Positions 46,612 through 56,726 of a stretch of DNA of 64,000 nt are shown piece after piece. The stretch is from Caldicellulosiruptor diazotrophicus. Lineage in GTDB: Bacteria > Bacillota > Thermoanaerobacteria > Caldicellulosiruptorales > Caldicellulosiruptoraceae. Location of the stretch: assembly GCF_017347585.1 (NCBI RefSeq), contig NZ_AP024480.1:1696001-1760000 (forward strand), written 5' to 3'. The notes beneath the pieces are model-generated. The model was not told the DNA's origin. It saw only the letters and a list, made by a program, of their open reading frames with translations, and made no database searches. The first letter of the stretch is position 1. Each line of letters opens with the position of its first letter. The translations under genes were made by a program, and so were the position numbers.

Positions 46612-47721
46612 TTATTTGATGTATTCCCTTATTACTCTCACTATATTTTCAGTTGCATCAGGTCTTCCAAGGTTTTTGCTCTTTTTTTCCATCGAAGCAT
46701 ATAGTTGTTTATCATGTATAAGCTTTTCTAATAGAATTCTGAGCTTATCACCCTCAAGCTCACGTTCAAGCACTACAAAACATGCTCCTTCTTTTTCTAA
46801 AGCCCTTGCGTTGTACTCTTGATGGTTATTAACAACATATGGTGATGGAACAATGATACTTGGCTTACCAAGTGCAGTAATCTCTGAAATAGCTATAGCA
46901 CCACCCCTTGAAATAACAATATCAGCAGCAGCAAGATATTTTGGCATTTCTTTAATGTATGGATACAAACTTATGTTTGATCTAACATTCAACTGTTCTG
47001 CAAAGCTCTTCGCATCTTCAAACTTTTTCTCACCTGTCGAAAGGATAAAATGTATATTATTGTTACTTTCAAAAGATTTTGCAAGTCTTATTGCGGCTCT
47101 ATTTAGATTTTCTGCTCCTCTACTCCCACCAACTATCAAAACAATGATTGTGTTATCTAATCCAATTTCACGTTTTGCTTGGTTTTGATTATAATTTAAA
47201 ATCTCAAGCCTAATAGGATTTCCTGTTAAAATGACATTTTTGCTTTTTTTGAAGTATTTTCTGCTCTCCTCAAAGCTTATCAAAACCTTGTCACAAAACT
47301 TTGAAATTATCCTGTTGGCAAGACCTGGAAAAGTATTTTGTTCGTGCAAAATAATCTTTATACCAAAACTTTTCGCAGCAAGTGCAACAGGAAGTGATAC
47401 ATACCCGCCAGTTACAAATACACAAGCTGGATTGCACTGTTTTAATATCTTCCTAGCCTGCCAAAATCCTTTCAAAAACTTTACTGCTACAGTTATATTT
47501 TCTATTTTAAACTGTCTTTTAAGACCTTTTACTTCTATGAACTCTATTCTGTACCCTACCTCTGGTACAATCTTTGCTTCAAGTCCTTCTCTTGTTCCAA
47601 TAAAGATTATGTCTACCTGACTATCAATCTTTTTCAAACAGTCAGCAACAGAAATTGCAGGATAAATATGACCACCTGTCCCACCACCACTTAATATCAA
47701 CGTTTTTCTTATTTGTGTCAT
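46612..47721 (-). CDS. murG: Undecaprenyldiphospho-muramoylpentapeptide beta-N-acetylglucosaminyltransferase
   Basis: 369 residues, GT-B fold. ILSGGGTGGHIYPAISVAD (N-terminal glycine loop), HEQNTFPGLANR, and ISRGGAIAISEITALGKPSIIVPSP are family signatures. It makes lipid II at the inner face of the membrane. The ATG overlaps the ftsW stop (ATGA). Confidence 0.98.
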   Translation of the reverse strand: MTQIRKTLILSGGGTGGHIYPAISVADCLKKIDSQVDIIFIGTREGLEAKIVPEVGYRIEFIEVKGLKRQFKIENITVAVKFLKGFWQARKILKQCNPACVFVTGGYVSLPVALAAKSFGIKIILHEQNTFPGLANRIISKFCDKVLISFEESRKYFKKSKNVILTGNPIRLEILNYNQNQAKREIGLDNTIIVLIVGGSRGAENLNRAAIRLAKSFESNNNIHFILSTGEKKFEDAKSFAEQLNVRSNISLYPYIKEMPKYLAAADIVISRGGAIAISEITALGKPSIIVPSPYVVNNHQEYNARALEKEGACFVVLERELEGDKLRILLEKLIHDKQLYASMEKKSKNLGRPDATENIVRVIREYIK

Positions 47722-48824
47722 TTTATCACCTTTATCTTTCTTGAAATACTCAGTAATATTCCTACACCAAAAAGATGAAACACTATTGAAGTTCCGCCGT
47801 AAGTTATAAAAGGTAGAGGTACACCTGTTGCTGGCACTGATGCTGTTACAACAGCAATGTTCAAAATTGCCTGCATGGCTATTATACTTGTGACACCAAA
47901 TGCTAAAAGCGTTCCAAACCTATCAGGACTATTTAGCGCAATAACAATTCCTCTCCATACAAAAAGAACAAATAAGACTATCACAAAAATAGCTCCAATA
48001 AACCCCAGCTCTTCACATAAAATTGAAAATATAAAATCTGTGTGGGGTTCAGGAATGTACAGTAGTTTTTGTCTACTCTGACCAAGCCCCATACCGAAAA
48101 GTCCACCAGAGCCAATTGCATACAATGACTGAATTATCTGGTACCCCTTGTCTGTCGGGTCTGCCCATGGATTGAAAAGTGCTTGAATTCTTTCTACTCT
48201 GTACTGTTCTTTTGTTGTAAGGTAATACAAAACTGGTACAGCCATAGCACCCATTGTGATAAAATATCCAATATTCAATCCCCAAGCAAAGAGCATAAGT
48301 ATTGAAATTCCAAGTATCAGTATGCAAGTGCTCATGTTTGGTTCCTTGTATATAAGTGCAAAAAATAATCCTGTCAAAATCATTGATATGATAAAAGCTT
48401 TAAATTTTGACTTCGGTTTTTCAATATGGTCAAAATAAGTACTAAGTGTTATAACAAGAGCATATTTTGCAAGTTCTGATGGCTGAAACTGAATAGGTCC
48501 AATATCAATCCATCTACGTGCGTTGTTTACAAGTTTACCTATTCCCGGAATTAAAACAGCTATAAGCGATATTGTAGCTACTATATAAAGCATAATAGCA
48601 AACTTTTTCCATACTCTATAGTCAATCTGAGTTGTTATATACATCACTATTAAACCAAGTACAAGACCTATTATCTGTTTTTTTAAAAAATGGTAGCTGT
48701 CATGAAAATGGTAATAAGCATAGTAATAGCTTGCGCTAAATATCATCACAACGCCAATTAGCGAAAGCAAAAGAGTAATATACAAAAGCGGATAATCTAT
48801 CATCTTCCTTTCCATTTTCAACAC
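47718..48824 (-). CDS. ftsW: SEDS-family peptidoglycan polymerase FtsW/SpoVE
   Basis: 368 residues, about ten membrane helices. RWIDIGPIQFQPSELAKYALVI, EPHTDFIFSILCEELGFIGAIF and LPFITYGGTSIVF are SEDS signatures. It works with the class B PBP downstream on the map (54007). FtsW and SpoVE are near identical in sequence, so the choice is uncertain; only one such gene is in the cluster. Start is GTG at 48824, directly after the murD stop, with other candidates (TTG 48821, ATG 48815) close by. Confidence 0.95.
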   Translation of the reverse strand: MLKMERKMIDYPLLYITLLLSLIGVVMIFSASYYYAYYHFHDSYHFLKKQIIGLVLGLIVMYITTQIDYRVWKKFAIMLYIVATISLIAVLIPGIGKLVNNARRWIDIGPIQFQPSELAKYALVITLSTYFDHIEKPKSKFKAFIISMILTGLFFALIYKEPNMSTCILILGISILMLFAWGLNIGYFITMGAMAVPVLYYLTTKEQYRVERIQALFNPWADPTDKGYQIIQSLYAIGSGGLFGMGLGQSRQKLLYIPEPHTDFIFSILCEELGFIGAIFVIVLFVLFVWRGIVIALNSPDRFGTLLAFGVTSIIAMQAILNIAVVTASVPATGVPLPFITYGGTSIVFHLFGVGILLSISRKIKVIK

Positions 48825-50201
48825 TCACATCCCTGTTGTTAAAAGCTCATTTACATATTCTTTAAATATCCTTCCTCTTTGCTCATAGTTTTCAAACATA
48901 TCCCAGCTTGCACATGCAGGTGACAGAAGTATAATATCACCATTTTGAGCACATTCAAAGCTCTTTTTAACCGCTTCTTTCAAGTTTGAAACAAGCTCAA
49001 AGTTTTTATATCCGTTTTTCTCAAGTTCACTGGCAATCTTTTGTTTTGTCTGACCAAGTAAAAATACTTTTTTAGCCTTCTTAGCAACTAAGCTTGCAAA
49101 TTTCTCGAAACTTTCTCCCTTGTCATACCCGCCGGCAATTAAAATTATTGGGTTTTCAAAAGCATTGAGTGCCTTTTCAGCAGCATCAGTGTTTGTACCT
49201 TTTGAATCATTATAAAATTTTATACCATTTATTTCTGCCACAAATTCTATGCGGTGTTCAACACCTTTAAAAGTCTTGAGAACTTGCTTAATCGTATTTT
49301 TTTCTATTCCAAACGGCAAAGTACAACTAATTGCTGCAAGAGCATTCTCTAAATTATGTTGACCCGGTATAAATATTTCGTCTTTTTTCATAATTTTTTG
49401 TGTTTTTCTATCAATGGTAAAATAAATTATATCGTCTTCAACAAATACTACATTTTCAAACTGAACCCTTGTTTTTGAAAATACTATAACATTCCCTTTT
49501 GCCACTCCAATTAAATCACGGGTTATGTCATTGTCATAGTTGAGAACTGTATATCCCTTTTCATCTATATTTTCGAATATTCTCATCTTTGCTTTTATAT
49601 AATTCTCCATTGTTATATGTCTGTTTAGATGGTCAGGGGTGATATTGAGAATACATCCAACTCTTGGTTTGAAATATTTAATAGTTTCAAGCTGAAAACT
49701 TGATATCTCAAGCACAAAAATAGTATCTTCACTTGATGTTTCTATTGTATCAATAAATGGTAGACCAATGTTTCCACATACAACAACATCTTCATACTGT
49801 TTTTTTAAAATTTCTCCTACAAGAGTTGTGGTTGTTGTTTTACCATTTGTACCTGTGATAGCAACAATATTTTTACTTTTACAGAACCTATATGCAAGCT
49901 CAATCTCACCAATAACCTCAACACCTTTTTTATAAGCAAGCACCAAAGGTCTTTTGGTAAGTGGCACGCCAGGACTAACAACAACAAGCTGAACCTTGTC
50001 AATCACCTCATCGGGAATCTCACAATAATAGATTTCGTCACAGTACTTTTCTGCACAATTTCTATCTTCTTCTTTGAACTGTTCTTCTGCCTTTTCATCA
50101 AAACCTATCACAAAAGCACCATATTTTTTTAAAAATTGTGCACAAGCCAATCCACTTTTACCAAGACCTACTATCAAAACATTTTTCCCTATTAAATCCA
50201 A
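48825..50201 (-). CDS. murD: UDP-N-acetylmuramoylalanine-D-glutamate ligase
   Basis: 458 residues. Mur ligase features: VLIVGLGKSGLACAQFLKKYG, the P-loop GTNGKTTTTTLVGEIL, LNITPDHLNRH, and FYNDSKGTNTDAAEKAL. It adds D-Glu. Start is a TTG at 50201 after GGAGG. Confidence 0.98.
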   Translation of the reverse strand: MDLIGKNVLIVGLGKSGLACAQFLKKYGAFVIGFDEKAEEQFKEEDRNCAEKYCDEIYYCEIPDEVIDKVQLVVVSPGVPLTKRPLVLAYKKGVEVIGEIELAYRFCKSKNIVAITGTNGKTTTTTLVGEILKKQYEDVVVCGNIGLPFIDTIETSSEDTIFVLEISSFQLETIKYFKPRVGCILNITPDHLNRHITMENYIKAKMRIFENIDEKGYTVLNYDNDITRDLIGVAKGNVIVFSKTRVQFENVVFVEDDIIYFTIDRKTQKIMKKDEIFIPGQHNLENALAAISCTLPFGIEKNTIKQVLKTFKGVEHRIEFVAEINGIKFYNDSKGTNTDAAEKALNAFENPIILIAGGYDKGESFEKFASLVAKKAKKVFLLGQTKQKIASELEKNGYKNFELVSNLKEAVKKSFECAQNGDIILLSPACASWDMFENYEQRGRIFKEYVNELLTTGM

Positions 50202-50220
50202 TTTTAAAAACCTCCAACTA

Positions 50221-51183
50221 CTAAATTTTCAGCTGTATCATTGCCAAGGCAAGCAAGCAAAACAAAATTGTAAATATCCAAAAGACAACAACAACTTTCG
50301 CTTCATCCCAGCCTAAAAGTTCAAAATGATGATGTAAAGGTGCCATTCTAAATATTCTTTTTTTCGTGAGCTTAAAATATAATACTTGAAGCATTACTGA
50401 TGCTGCCTCCATTATATATAGCCCACCTATAACCAACACAAGTACAGGCTGTTTTAACATCACAGCAATTGAAAATATGGAACCACCCAACATCAGAGAT
50501 CCTGTATCTCCCATAAACACAACTGCCGGATGTGCATTGTATCTCAAAAATCCCATACAACTCCCCACAATAGCTCCACTAAAAATTGCCATATCATGGT
50601 TTTTGGAAAATATGGAGATAATGGCTAAAAATAAAGATACTATCATTGTTACACCACTTGCCAAACCGTCAAGTCCATCTGTAAGATTCACAGCATTTAC
50701 AGTGAAAACCATTAAAACCGACATCACTGGAACATATGCCCATTTCAAGTCAATGTATCTATTCAGAACTGGCAGATAAACATCACTTCCTAAATGTTTC
50801 TGTATAATATACAAAAAGGTTATACTGATTAAAAATTGAAGTACCAGTTTTTCACGTGCTCGAAGGCCTAAAGATCTTTTTAGCACAACCTTTATGAAAT
50901 CATCTATAAAACCTATAAGTCCAAAAGCAAATGTGGCTATAAGAGGTGCTCCAATTGCAGGATATTTTTTGTAGAAAATTAGTGATGTTACAATAATAGC
51001 AAAACCTATAACCAGCCCGCCCATTGTTGGTGTTCCACTTTTTTTGTGGTGTGTTTTTGGCCCATCATCACGTACAACCTGACCAAATTTTAAATATTTT
51101 AAAAATGGAATTACAATTGGCATAGTAATTAAAACAATCAAAAACGAAATCATTATTGCAAGTATTGTATCAATGTCAAGCAT
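50221..51183 (-). CDS. mraY: Phospho-N-acetylmuramoyl-pentapeptide transferase
   Basis: 320 residues with ten membrane helices. [28 protein letters not shown] (catalytic Asp region), [12 protein letters not shown] and [11 protein letters not shown] are invariant in MraY. It makes lipid I. The ATG at 51183 has AAGGAG. Confidence 0.98.
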   Translation of the reverse strand: MLDIDTILAIMISFLIVLITMPIVIPFLKYLKFGQVVRDDGPKTHHKKSGTPTMGGLVIGFAIIVTSLIFYKKYPAIGAPLIATFAFGLIGFIDDFIKVVLKRSLGLRAREKLVLQFLISITFLYIIQKHLGSDVYLPVLNRYIDLKWAYVPVMSVLMVFTVNAVNLTDGLDGLASGVTMIVSLFLAIISIFSKNHDMAIFSGAIVGSCMGFLRYNAHPAVVFMGDTGSLMLGGSIFSIAVMLKQPVLVLVIGGLYIMEAASVMLQVLYFKLTKKRIFRMAPLHHHFELLGWDEAKVVVVFWIFTILFCLLALAMIQLKI

Positions 51184-51186
51184 TTT

Positions 51187-52533
51187 TTATCTCTCCTTGA
51201 GAAATTCATCTACAACTTCATCCAGTTTTATACCCCGCGAAGCCTTAAAAAGAATTGTACAGTTACTTGTAACTTCTCTTTCCAACACATCTAAACACTC
51301 ATCTTTTGAAACAAAATATGCTTTTAAACCATCTTTTTTCTTTACTTCATCATATATATAAAATGCGTCTTTCCCTGTGCATACAACAACATCAATTGGC
51401 TTTTGCAATATGTACCTGCCAACTTTTCTGTGTTCCTCTTCAGAAAATTCGCCAAGTTCGAGCATATCGCCCAGCACCAATATCCTTTTGCCATCAAACT
51501 CACATATGCTGTCTATAGCAGACAGCATCGAATGTGTACTTGCATTGTAAGTATCATCTACAACTGTAATGTTTCCTTTTCTGATAATTTCAAACCTTCT
51601 CTTTAGTCTCTCTTTTTGGCGGATTGCTTCTTTCACAAGCTGCCTGTCTACTCCTAAAATTGTACCTACCGCAATTGCAAAAAGAGAGTTATAAATGTCA
51701 TGAAAATTAAAGCTTTCTATAAAATAGGTGTAGTTATCTACCTCAAATGAAAATCCATTCTGATGTCTTTGCACGTTTTGTGCTCTAAAATTGCTCTCGT
51801 TTTCAATCCCAATAGTAATAACCTTTCTTTTGAATTCCCTTTTATGAAGATTCAAAATGTCATTGTCGTTATTTATAATCAGTATCCCATTTTCTGGCAT
51901 CCCGTCCTGAATCTCTGACTTTGCAAGAAAAATGTTGTATCTTGACTTTAAATTTTCAATGTGTGCAATACCAATATTTGTTATAATTCCAATATCAGGT
52001 TTTGCAATTTGAGATAGTTTTGATATTTCGCCAAAATTATTCATTCCCATTTCAAATACAGCAATTTGAGTATCATCTGGAATATTCAGAATAGAAATCG
52101 GAAGACCTATATGATTATTATAGTTACCTTGGTTTTTATAAGCTTTATATTTTAAGCTAAGTACACCGTATATATATTCCTTTGTTGAAGTCTTGCCTAC
52201 ACTTCCAGTAACCCCTATAACTTTTAAGTCGCTTAATTTTTTTCTTATATAATAAGCCAAATTTTGCAGTGCTAAAAGAGAATCCTGGACTTTAACATAA
52301 GGTATATTTACATCTTCAAATTCTTTTTGAGAAATAAACGAAATTGCACCATTTTGCAATGCTTCTTTTACAAAATCATGTCCGTCAAATCTAATTCCTT
52401 TTAAAGGAATAAATAAGGTATCTTTTCCTATGTTTTTGCTATTAATTGAAAAATTTTTAACAATTACATCATTAGAAAAATTTTTAAGTTCTCCATTCAC
52501 AGCTTTTGCTATCTCAGAAAGCCACAGGTTCAT
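51187..52533 (-). CDS. murF: UDP-N-acetylmuramoyl-tripeptide-D-alanyl-D-alanine ligase
   Basis: 448 residues. VTGSVGKTSTKEYIYGVL (P-loop), FEMGMNNFGEISKLSQIAKPDIGIITNIGIAHIENL, and VDDTYNASTHSMLSAI are the MurF signatures. The ATG overlaps the murE stop. Confidence 0.98.
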   Translation of the reverse strand: MNLWLSEIAKAVNGELKNFSNDVIVKNFSINSKNIGKDTLFIPLKGIRFDGHDFVKEALQNGAISFISQKEFEDVNIPYVKVQDSLLALQNLAYYIRKKLSDLKVIGVTGSVGKTSTKEYIYGVLSLKYKAYKNQGNYNNHIGLPISILNIPDDTQIAVFEMGMNNFGEISKLSQIAKPDIGIITNIGIAHIENLKSRYNIFLAKSEIQDGMPENGILIINNDNDILNLHKREFKRKVITIGIENESNFRAQNVQRHQNGFSFEVDNYTYFIESFNFHDIYNSLFAIAVGTILGVDRQLVKEAIRQKERLKRRFEIIRKGNITVVDDTYNASTHSMLSAIDSICEFDGKRILVLGDMLELGEFSEEEHRKVGRYILQKPIDVVVCTGKDAFYIYDEVKKKDGLKAYFVSKDECLDVLEREVTSNCTILFKASRGIKLDEVVDEFLKER

Positions 52534-53990
52534 TTTCTTAACTCCTTTAAGATATTCTTCACAACCTCTCTTTCATCAAACGGTATAGTTCTATCCTTTA
52601 AAATCTGGTAAGTTTCATGGCCTTTCCCAGCAAGAACAATAAAATCATTTTCTCTTGCATTCTTTATAGCATATCTGATAGCTTCATATCTGTCGGGTAT
52701 AACCACATAATCAACATTTGTCTTTCTTATCCCCTCCAAGATATCGGCAATTATCTTGAGCGGGTCTTCTGTTCGCGGATTGTCAGATGTAACAATTACA
52801 AAATCTGCCATCTTGCCAGCAATCTCGCCCATAATTGGTCTTTTTGCTCTGTCTCTGTCTCCGCCACATCCAAAAAGTAACACTTTTCTACCATTCGTAA
52901 CTTCATCTACTGTCTTCATAAGATTTAATAGTCCATCTGGTGTGTGTGCATAGTCAATTACCACAGTAAACTTTTCATTTGACTCAACAATCTCAAATCT
53001 GCCGGGCACAGCTTTTAATTTCTCAAGTCCTTTTTTTATTGTATCAAGTTCAAGGCCAAGCGCGATGCAACACGCTCCAGCGGCAAGGCTATTGTAAATT
53101 GAAAAAAGACCGGGGATATTAAGTGTTATCTCTGCTTTTTTGTCATTATACCACATATCAAATTGATTTTTGTTAACAAAAAGTTTAATGTTTTGTGCAA
53201 AAACTTGGGCATCGCTGTCCTTTGCATATGTCACACTGTCAGGATACATTTCTATAATTCTCTTCCCCCACATATCATCGGCATTTACAACCCTTTTTTT
53301 GCTCATATTAAAAAGTTTTAACTTAGCATTAAAATAATTTTCCATTGTTCCATGAAAGTCTAAATGATCCTGAGTAAGGTTTGTAAAAACTCCAACGTCA
53401 AAATCACAGCCGTAAACCCTGAAAAGCTCAAGAGAGTGTGAAGACACTTCCATCACAACACTGTCAACACCTTCATTTTTCATTTGCCAAAAGAGTTTTT
53501 GCAGGTCATAAGACTCAGGCGTTGTATGCTGTGCCTCAATTTCTTTGCTACCTATCATATTCTTGATTGTACCAATCAACCCCACTTTTTGTCCATGAAC
53601 TTCAAGGATAGACTTTATCATAAATGTTGTCGAAGTTTTACCATTTGTACCTGTCACACCAATCAGTAAAAAGTCCTTTGAAGGATGACCAAAAAAGTTT
53701 GCAGACATAACAGCAAGGGCCCTTCTGGTATTTGAAGTCTTTATATAATCAACCTTCCCTTCAATCTTAGATGTGTCAAAAAACTCATCTACAACCACCA
53801 AACGAGCACCATTGTGGACCGCTTCATCGATATATTCATGCCCATCTGTCTTAAAACCTTTTATACACACAAAAGCACAGTCTTCTTTTGCATTTTTTGA
53901 ATTGTATACAATATCAATTATTTCTTTATCAAAATCCTTAACATTTGTTTCTATAATATCAACGTCCTCAATTAAATCTTTTAATTTCAA
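52530..53990 (-). CDS. murE: UDP-N-acetylmuramoyl-L-alanyl-D-glutamate-2,6-diaminopimelate ligase
   Basis: 486 residues from the TTG at 53990. GVTGTNGKTSTTFMIKSIL, TTPESYDLQ and the DAP-recognition DNPRTEDP motif (DNPR) point to meso-diaminopimelate as the amino acid, in line with lysA in the window. I chose TTG 53990 because GGGTGA lies seven bases before it and it removes an overlap with the PBP gene; a longer frame from 54047 overlaps it by 41 bases. Confidence 0.97.
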   Translation of the reverse strand: MKLKDLIEDVDIIETNVKDFDKEIIDIVYNSKNAKEDCAFVCIKGFKTDGHEYIDEAVHNGARLVVVDEFFDTSKIEGKVDYIKTSNTRRALAVMSANFFGHPSKDFLLIGVTGTNGKTSTTFMIKSILEVHGQKVGLIGTIKNMIGSKEIEAQHTTPESYDLQKLFWQMKNEGVDSVVMEVSSHSLELFRVYGCDFDVGVFTNLTQDHLDFHGTMENYFNAKLKLFNMSKKRVVNADDMWGKRIIEMYPDSVTYAKDSDAQVFAQNIKLFVNKNQFDMWYNDKKAEITLNIPGLFSIYNSLAAGACCIALGLELDTIKKGLEKLKAVPGRFEIVESNEKFTVVIDYAHTPDGLLNLMKTVDEVTNGRKVLLFGCGGDRDRAKRPIMGEIAGKMADFVIVTSDNPRTEDPLKIIADILEGIRKTNVDYVVIPDRYEAIRYAIKNARENDFIVLAGKGHETYQILKDRTIPFDEREVVKNILKELRK

Positions 53991-54006
53991 GAATTCTTCA
54001 CCCTTT

Positions 54007-56166
54007 CTATTCTGCATTTTCTTTATCAGCAATTTCAACCTCAACAATTGAACCTATTGGGACTTTTGTCCCTGGCTGTGGATTTTGTCTTATAATCTTT
54101 CCTTTCATTCCTTTAACTTTTATGTTGAGAAGACTATTTGAAAGCACCTTTTGTGCATCCTGTGCACTCAAGCCCACTACATTGGGAACAATTACAGTTG
54201 TTTGTGACATTTCTTGAGTGAACAATATTATTGTTGAACCTTCTTTCAACATAAACCCAGCTTTTGGAACCTGGTCAATCACCTTGTCACCATTTCCTAT
54301 GACCCTTGCATTAAATTTGTTATTGTTAATTTCTTTCTTTGCATCCCCAACATTCATTCCGATTGTGTTTGGAACTATAAACTCTTTATATAGCTCTATC
54401 TGTTTTAACTCCTCAGCTGTATACTGTGGCTGGACATCCAAATATCTGAGTATATCATTTAATAAGTCTCTTGCAACTGGTGCGGCTATAAGACCTCCAT
54501 AATAAAGTGAAGGGTCAGGCTCATCTATAATGACAAGAACTGACACCTCGGGATTGTCGGCCGGCGCAAACCCCCCAAATGATGCTATATACTTTTTAGA
54601 TGTTTTGTCGTACTTTTGCGAAGTTCCTGTTTTCCCTGCAACTTTATAGCCCAAAAGATAAGCATTGTGACCTGTACCGTTTGTCACAACAGACTGAAGC
54701 ATTATTTTAAGCCTTCGTGCAACGTCCTGGTGCAAAACTCTTCTTTTTTTCGGGCTGTCAAAAGACTTTATCAGTTTTTTGTCCTTATCATATATGGCCT
54801 TTACAACATGAGGCTGGACCCACACACCGTCATTTGCAACTGCATTTATCATACTGATAACCTGAATTGGAGTTGCTGAAATTCCCTGACCAAAAGAAAT
54901 TGTTGCAAGTTCAACAGGCCCAATCTTACTCAGTGGCTGAACAATCCCTTTTGCCTCACCGGGAAGGTCTATTCCAGTCTTTTGACCAAACCCAAAAAGA
55001 TTTATATACTTGTAGAGTTTCTCTTTTCCCAGCCTTTGTCCCACTTCTATGAATACAGGGTTGCAAGAATTTTGAACACCTTCAACAAAGTTTTCACTGC
55101 CGTGTGGATTGTAATACCTCCAACATTTTATCGTTGCATTTGCAACCTTGACATATCCTTTGCAATAAAATTGAGAATTTTCATTAACAACCCCTTCTTC
55201 AAGCCCTGCAGCTGCGGTGACTATCTTAAATGTTGAACCGGGCTCGTATGTGTCTGTCAGTGCTCTGTTTTTCCACATTGACTGGACTATCTTGTTCTTT
55301 TCAGCTTGAGATAGTTTATCAAAGTCAGGAAACCTGTCTTTGTATATAAGATCAAATGGTTTATTGGGGTCAAAATCAGGTTTGGAGGTCATAGCTAAAA
55401 TCTCGCCTGTTTTGACTTTCTCAACAATAATGGTTACACTCTTTGCTTTGTTATCATAAAGAGCTTTTTGTGCATACTTTTCAGCAAAATGCTGTATTGT
55501 TTCGTCAATTGTAAGCATCAGGTCATAGCCATCGACAGGCTTTTTAAAAAACTCTTCTGAAAATGGAGCAGCTCTGCCACTTGCATCAGTCTGGGCTGAA
55601 ATGGCACCTGGTTTGCCGCGAAGATACTTATCATAATAAAGTTCAAGCCCAGACAGTCCTTGGTCGTCAATCCCTGTAAAGCCAAGAACCTGAGCCAGAA
55701 AATTACCGTTTGGATACACCCTTTTTGTCCCACCTGTCAAATAAATCCCTGGCAGAGCATATTTTCTTATCTTATCTGCCTTCTCTTTGTCAATATTGCG
55801 TGCTATGTAAATATCTGAAACTCCCTTTGTATTTAGCTTTTTTAAAATTTTTTGATAATCCATCTGTAAAATACCAGATAACACTTTAGCAGTCCACTCT
55901 TTTTCTTTGATTTGATTCAAAGATGCAACAACCGTTTCAGCTGTAATTGACATCGCTAAGATCTTGCCATTTCTATCCACAATACTTCCTCTTTTGGGTG
56001 CAACAAGCCTTTCCCGCGTCCATTGTGAAAAAGCTCTTTTTTTAAGTTCTTCACCTTTTATTAGTTGAAGATAAAAAAGCCGTCCCACCAGCATTACAAA
56101 GCTTAAAAAAAACACTGACATAATAAAAAGAATTCTCTTTTTTATCTTTATAGATGCTTCTTTCAA
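54007..56166 (-). CDS. Class B penicillin-binding protein with PASTA domains (SpoVD/FtsI type)
   Basis: 719 residues. A membrane anchor (residues 9-30) leads to the dimerisation domain (RGSIVDRNGKILAMS) and the transpeptidase domain: serine motif STFK (GSTFKIVTAAA), SCN (NSCNPVF) and KTG (GKTGTSQK). Two PASTA repeats follow (about 585-650 and 655-715). Two C-terminal PASTA repeats are seen in SpoVD and in Firmicute PBP2B-type proteins. As only one such gene is in the cluster it may serve both division and sporulation. Start is a TTG at 56166 after GGAGG. Confidence 0.95.
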   Translation of the reverse strand: MKEASIKIKKRILFIMSVFFLSFVMLVGRLFYLQLIKGEELKKRAFSQWTRERLVAPKRGSIVDRNGKILAMSITAETVVASLNQIKEKEWTAKVLSGILQMDYQKILKKLNTKGVSDIYIARNIDKEKADKIRKYALPGIYLTGGTKRVYPNGNFLAQVLGFTGIDDQGLSGLELYYDKYLRGKPGAISAQTDASGRAAPFSEEFFKKPVDGYDLMLTIDETIQHFAEKYAQKALYDNKAKSVTIIVEKVKTGEILAMTSKPDFDPNKPFDLIYKDRFPDFDKLSQAEKNKIVQSMWKNRALTDTYEPGSTFKIVTAAAGLEEGVVNENSQFYCKGYVKVANATIKCWRYYNPHGSENFVEGVQNSCNPVFIEVGQRLGKEKLYKYINLFGFGQKTGIDLPGEAKGIVQPLSKIGPVELATISFGQGISATPIQVISMINAVANDGVWVQPHVVKAIYDKDKKLIKSFDSPKKRRVLHQDVARRLKIMLQSVVTNGTGHNAYLLGYKVAGKTGTSQKYDKTSKKYIASFGGFAPADNPEVSVLVIIDEPDPSLYYGGLIAAPVARDLLNDILRYLDVQPQYTAEELKQIELYKEFIVPNTIGMNVGDAKKEINNNKFNARVIGNGDKVIDQVPKAGFMLKEGSTIILFTQEMSQTTVIVPNVVGLSAQDAQKVLSNSLLNIKVKGMKGKIIRQNPQPGTKVPIGSIVEVEIADKENAE

Positions 56167-56201
56167 GCCTTTTTCCTCCAGCTTTTTGGGTCTTAAAAAT
56201 T

Positions 56202-56702
56202 TTAAAAGATTTTCTTAATAAAGTTTATTATCAAAGACACTTTATTATTATAATTCGATTTTTCTTCTTTTGCGACCTTCTGTTTTTTTTCTTCAGGCAA
56301 CTGAACAGTAACATACACAACTTGCGAAAATTCAGGATATGCCATTGAATATTTTTGTTGTGCAATCTTTTCTATCTCAGATAGAGTAAGCTTCCCATCT
56401 ATCTCAAGTTTTAACTGTTTGTTTATATCAGTTTGTAATTTAAGGTCATTCTGAAGCTGAGCAAGTTTTGCTCTCTCATGAGTAATATTCACATACCCGC
56501 ACATAATAATTATTGACATGCTGCAAAATATGCAAACAAACAATATATTCCTAAAAAACCTTGATCTTTCAACTTTCTTTTGTTTTAATATTTGTTTTCT
56601 TATGTGATTTTTTTTTGCAATTTCTTGTTCAATCTCTTCTCTATCAGCCAAATTATTTTCCCAGTAATCTTCGCTATAAATTGCTGAACCTGCTCTTGAC
56701 AT
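56202..56702 (-). CDS. ftsL: FtsL-like septal cell division protein
   Basis: 166 residues: a charged cytoplasmic N-terminus, one membrane helix (about residues 52-72), a coiled-coil stretch (HERAKLAQLQNDLKLQTDINKQLKLEI) and IEKIAQQKYSMAYPEFSQVVYV at the end, the FtsL/DivIC-type pattern. It is weakly conserved, but placement between rsmH and the PBP supports FtsL. It lies 35 bases before the PBP. Confidence 0.85.
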   Translation of the reverse strand: MSRAGSAIYSEDYWENNLADREEIEQEIAKKNHIRKQILKQKKVERSRFFRNILFVCIFCSMSIIIMCGYVNITHERAKLAQLQNDLKLQTDINKQLKLEIDGKLTLSEIEKIAQQKYSMAYPEFSQVVYVTVQLPEEKKQKVAKEEKSNYNNKVSLIINFIKKIF

Positions 56703-56726
56703 TTTAAAAAACCCCCTTTTTATTTT

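Noticed and set aside
53991-54047. Longer murE from 54047
   Set aside because: It overlaps the PBP gene by 41 bases with unconserved residues; TTG 53990 has a clear ribosome site.
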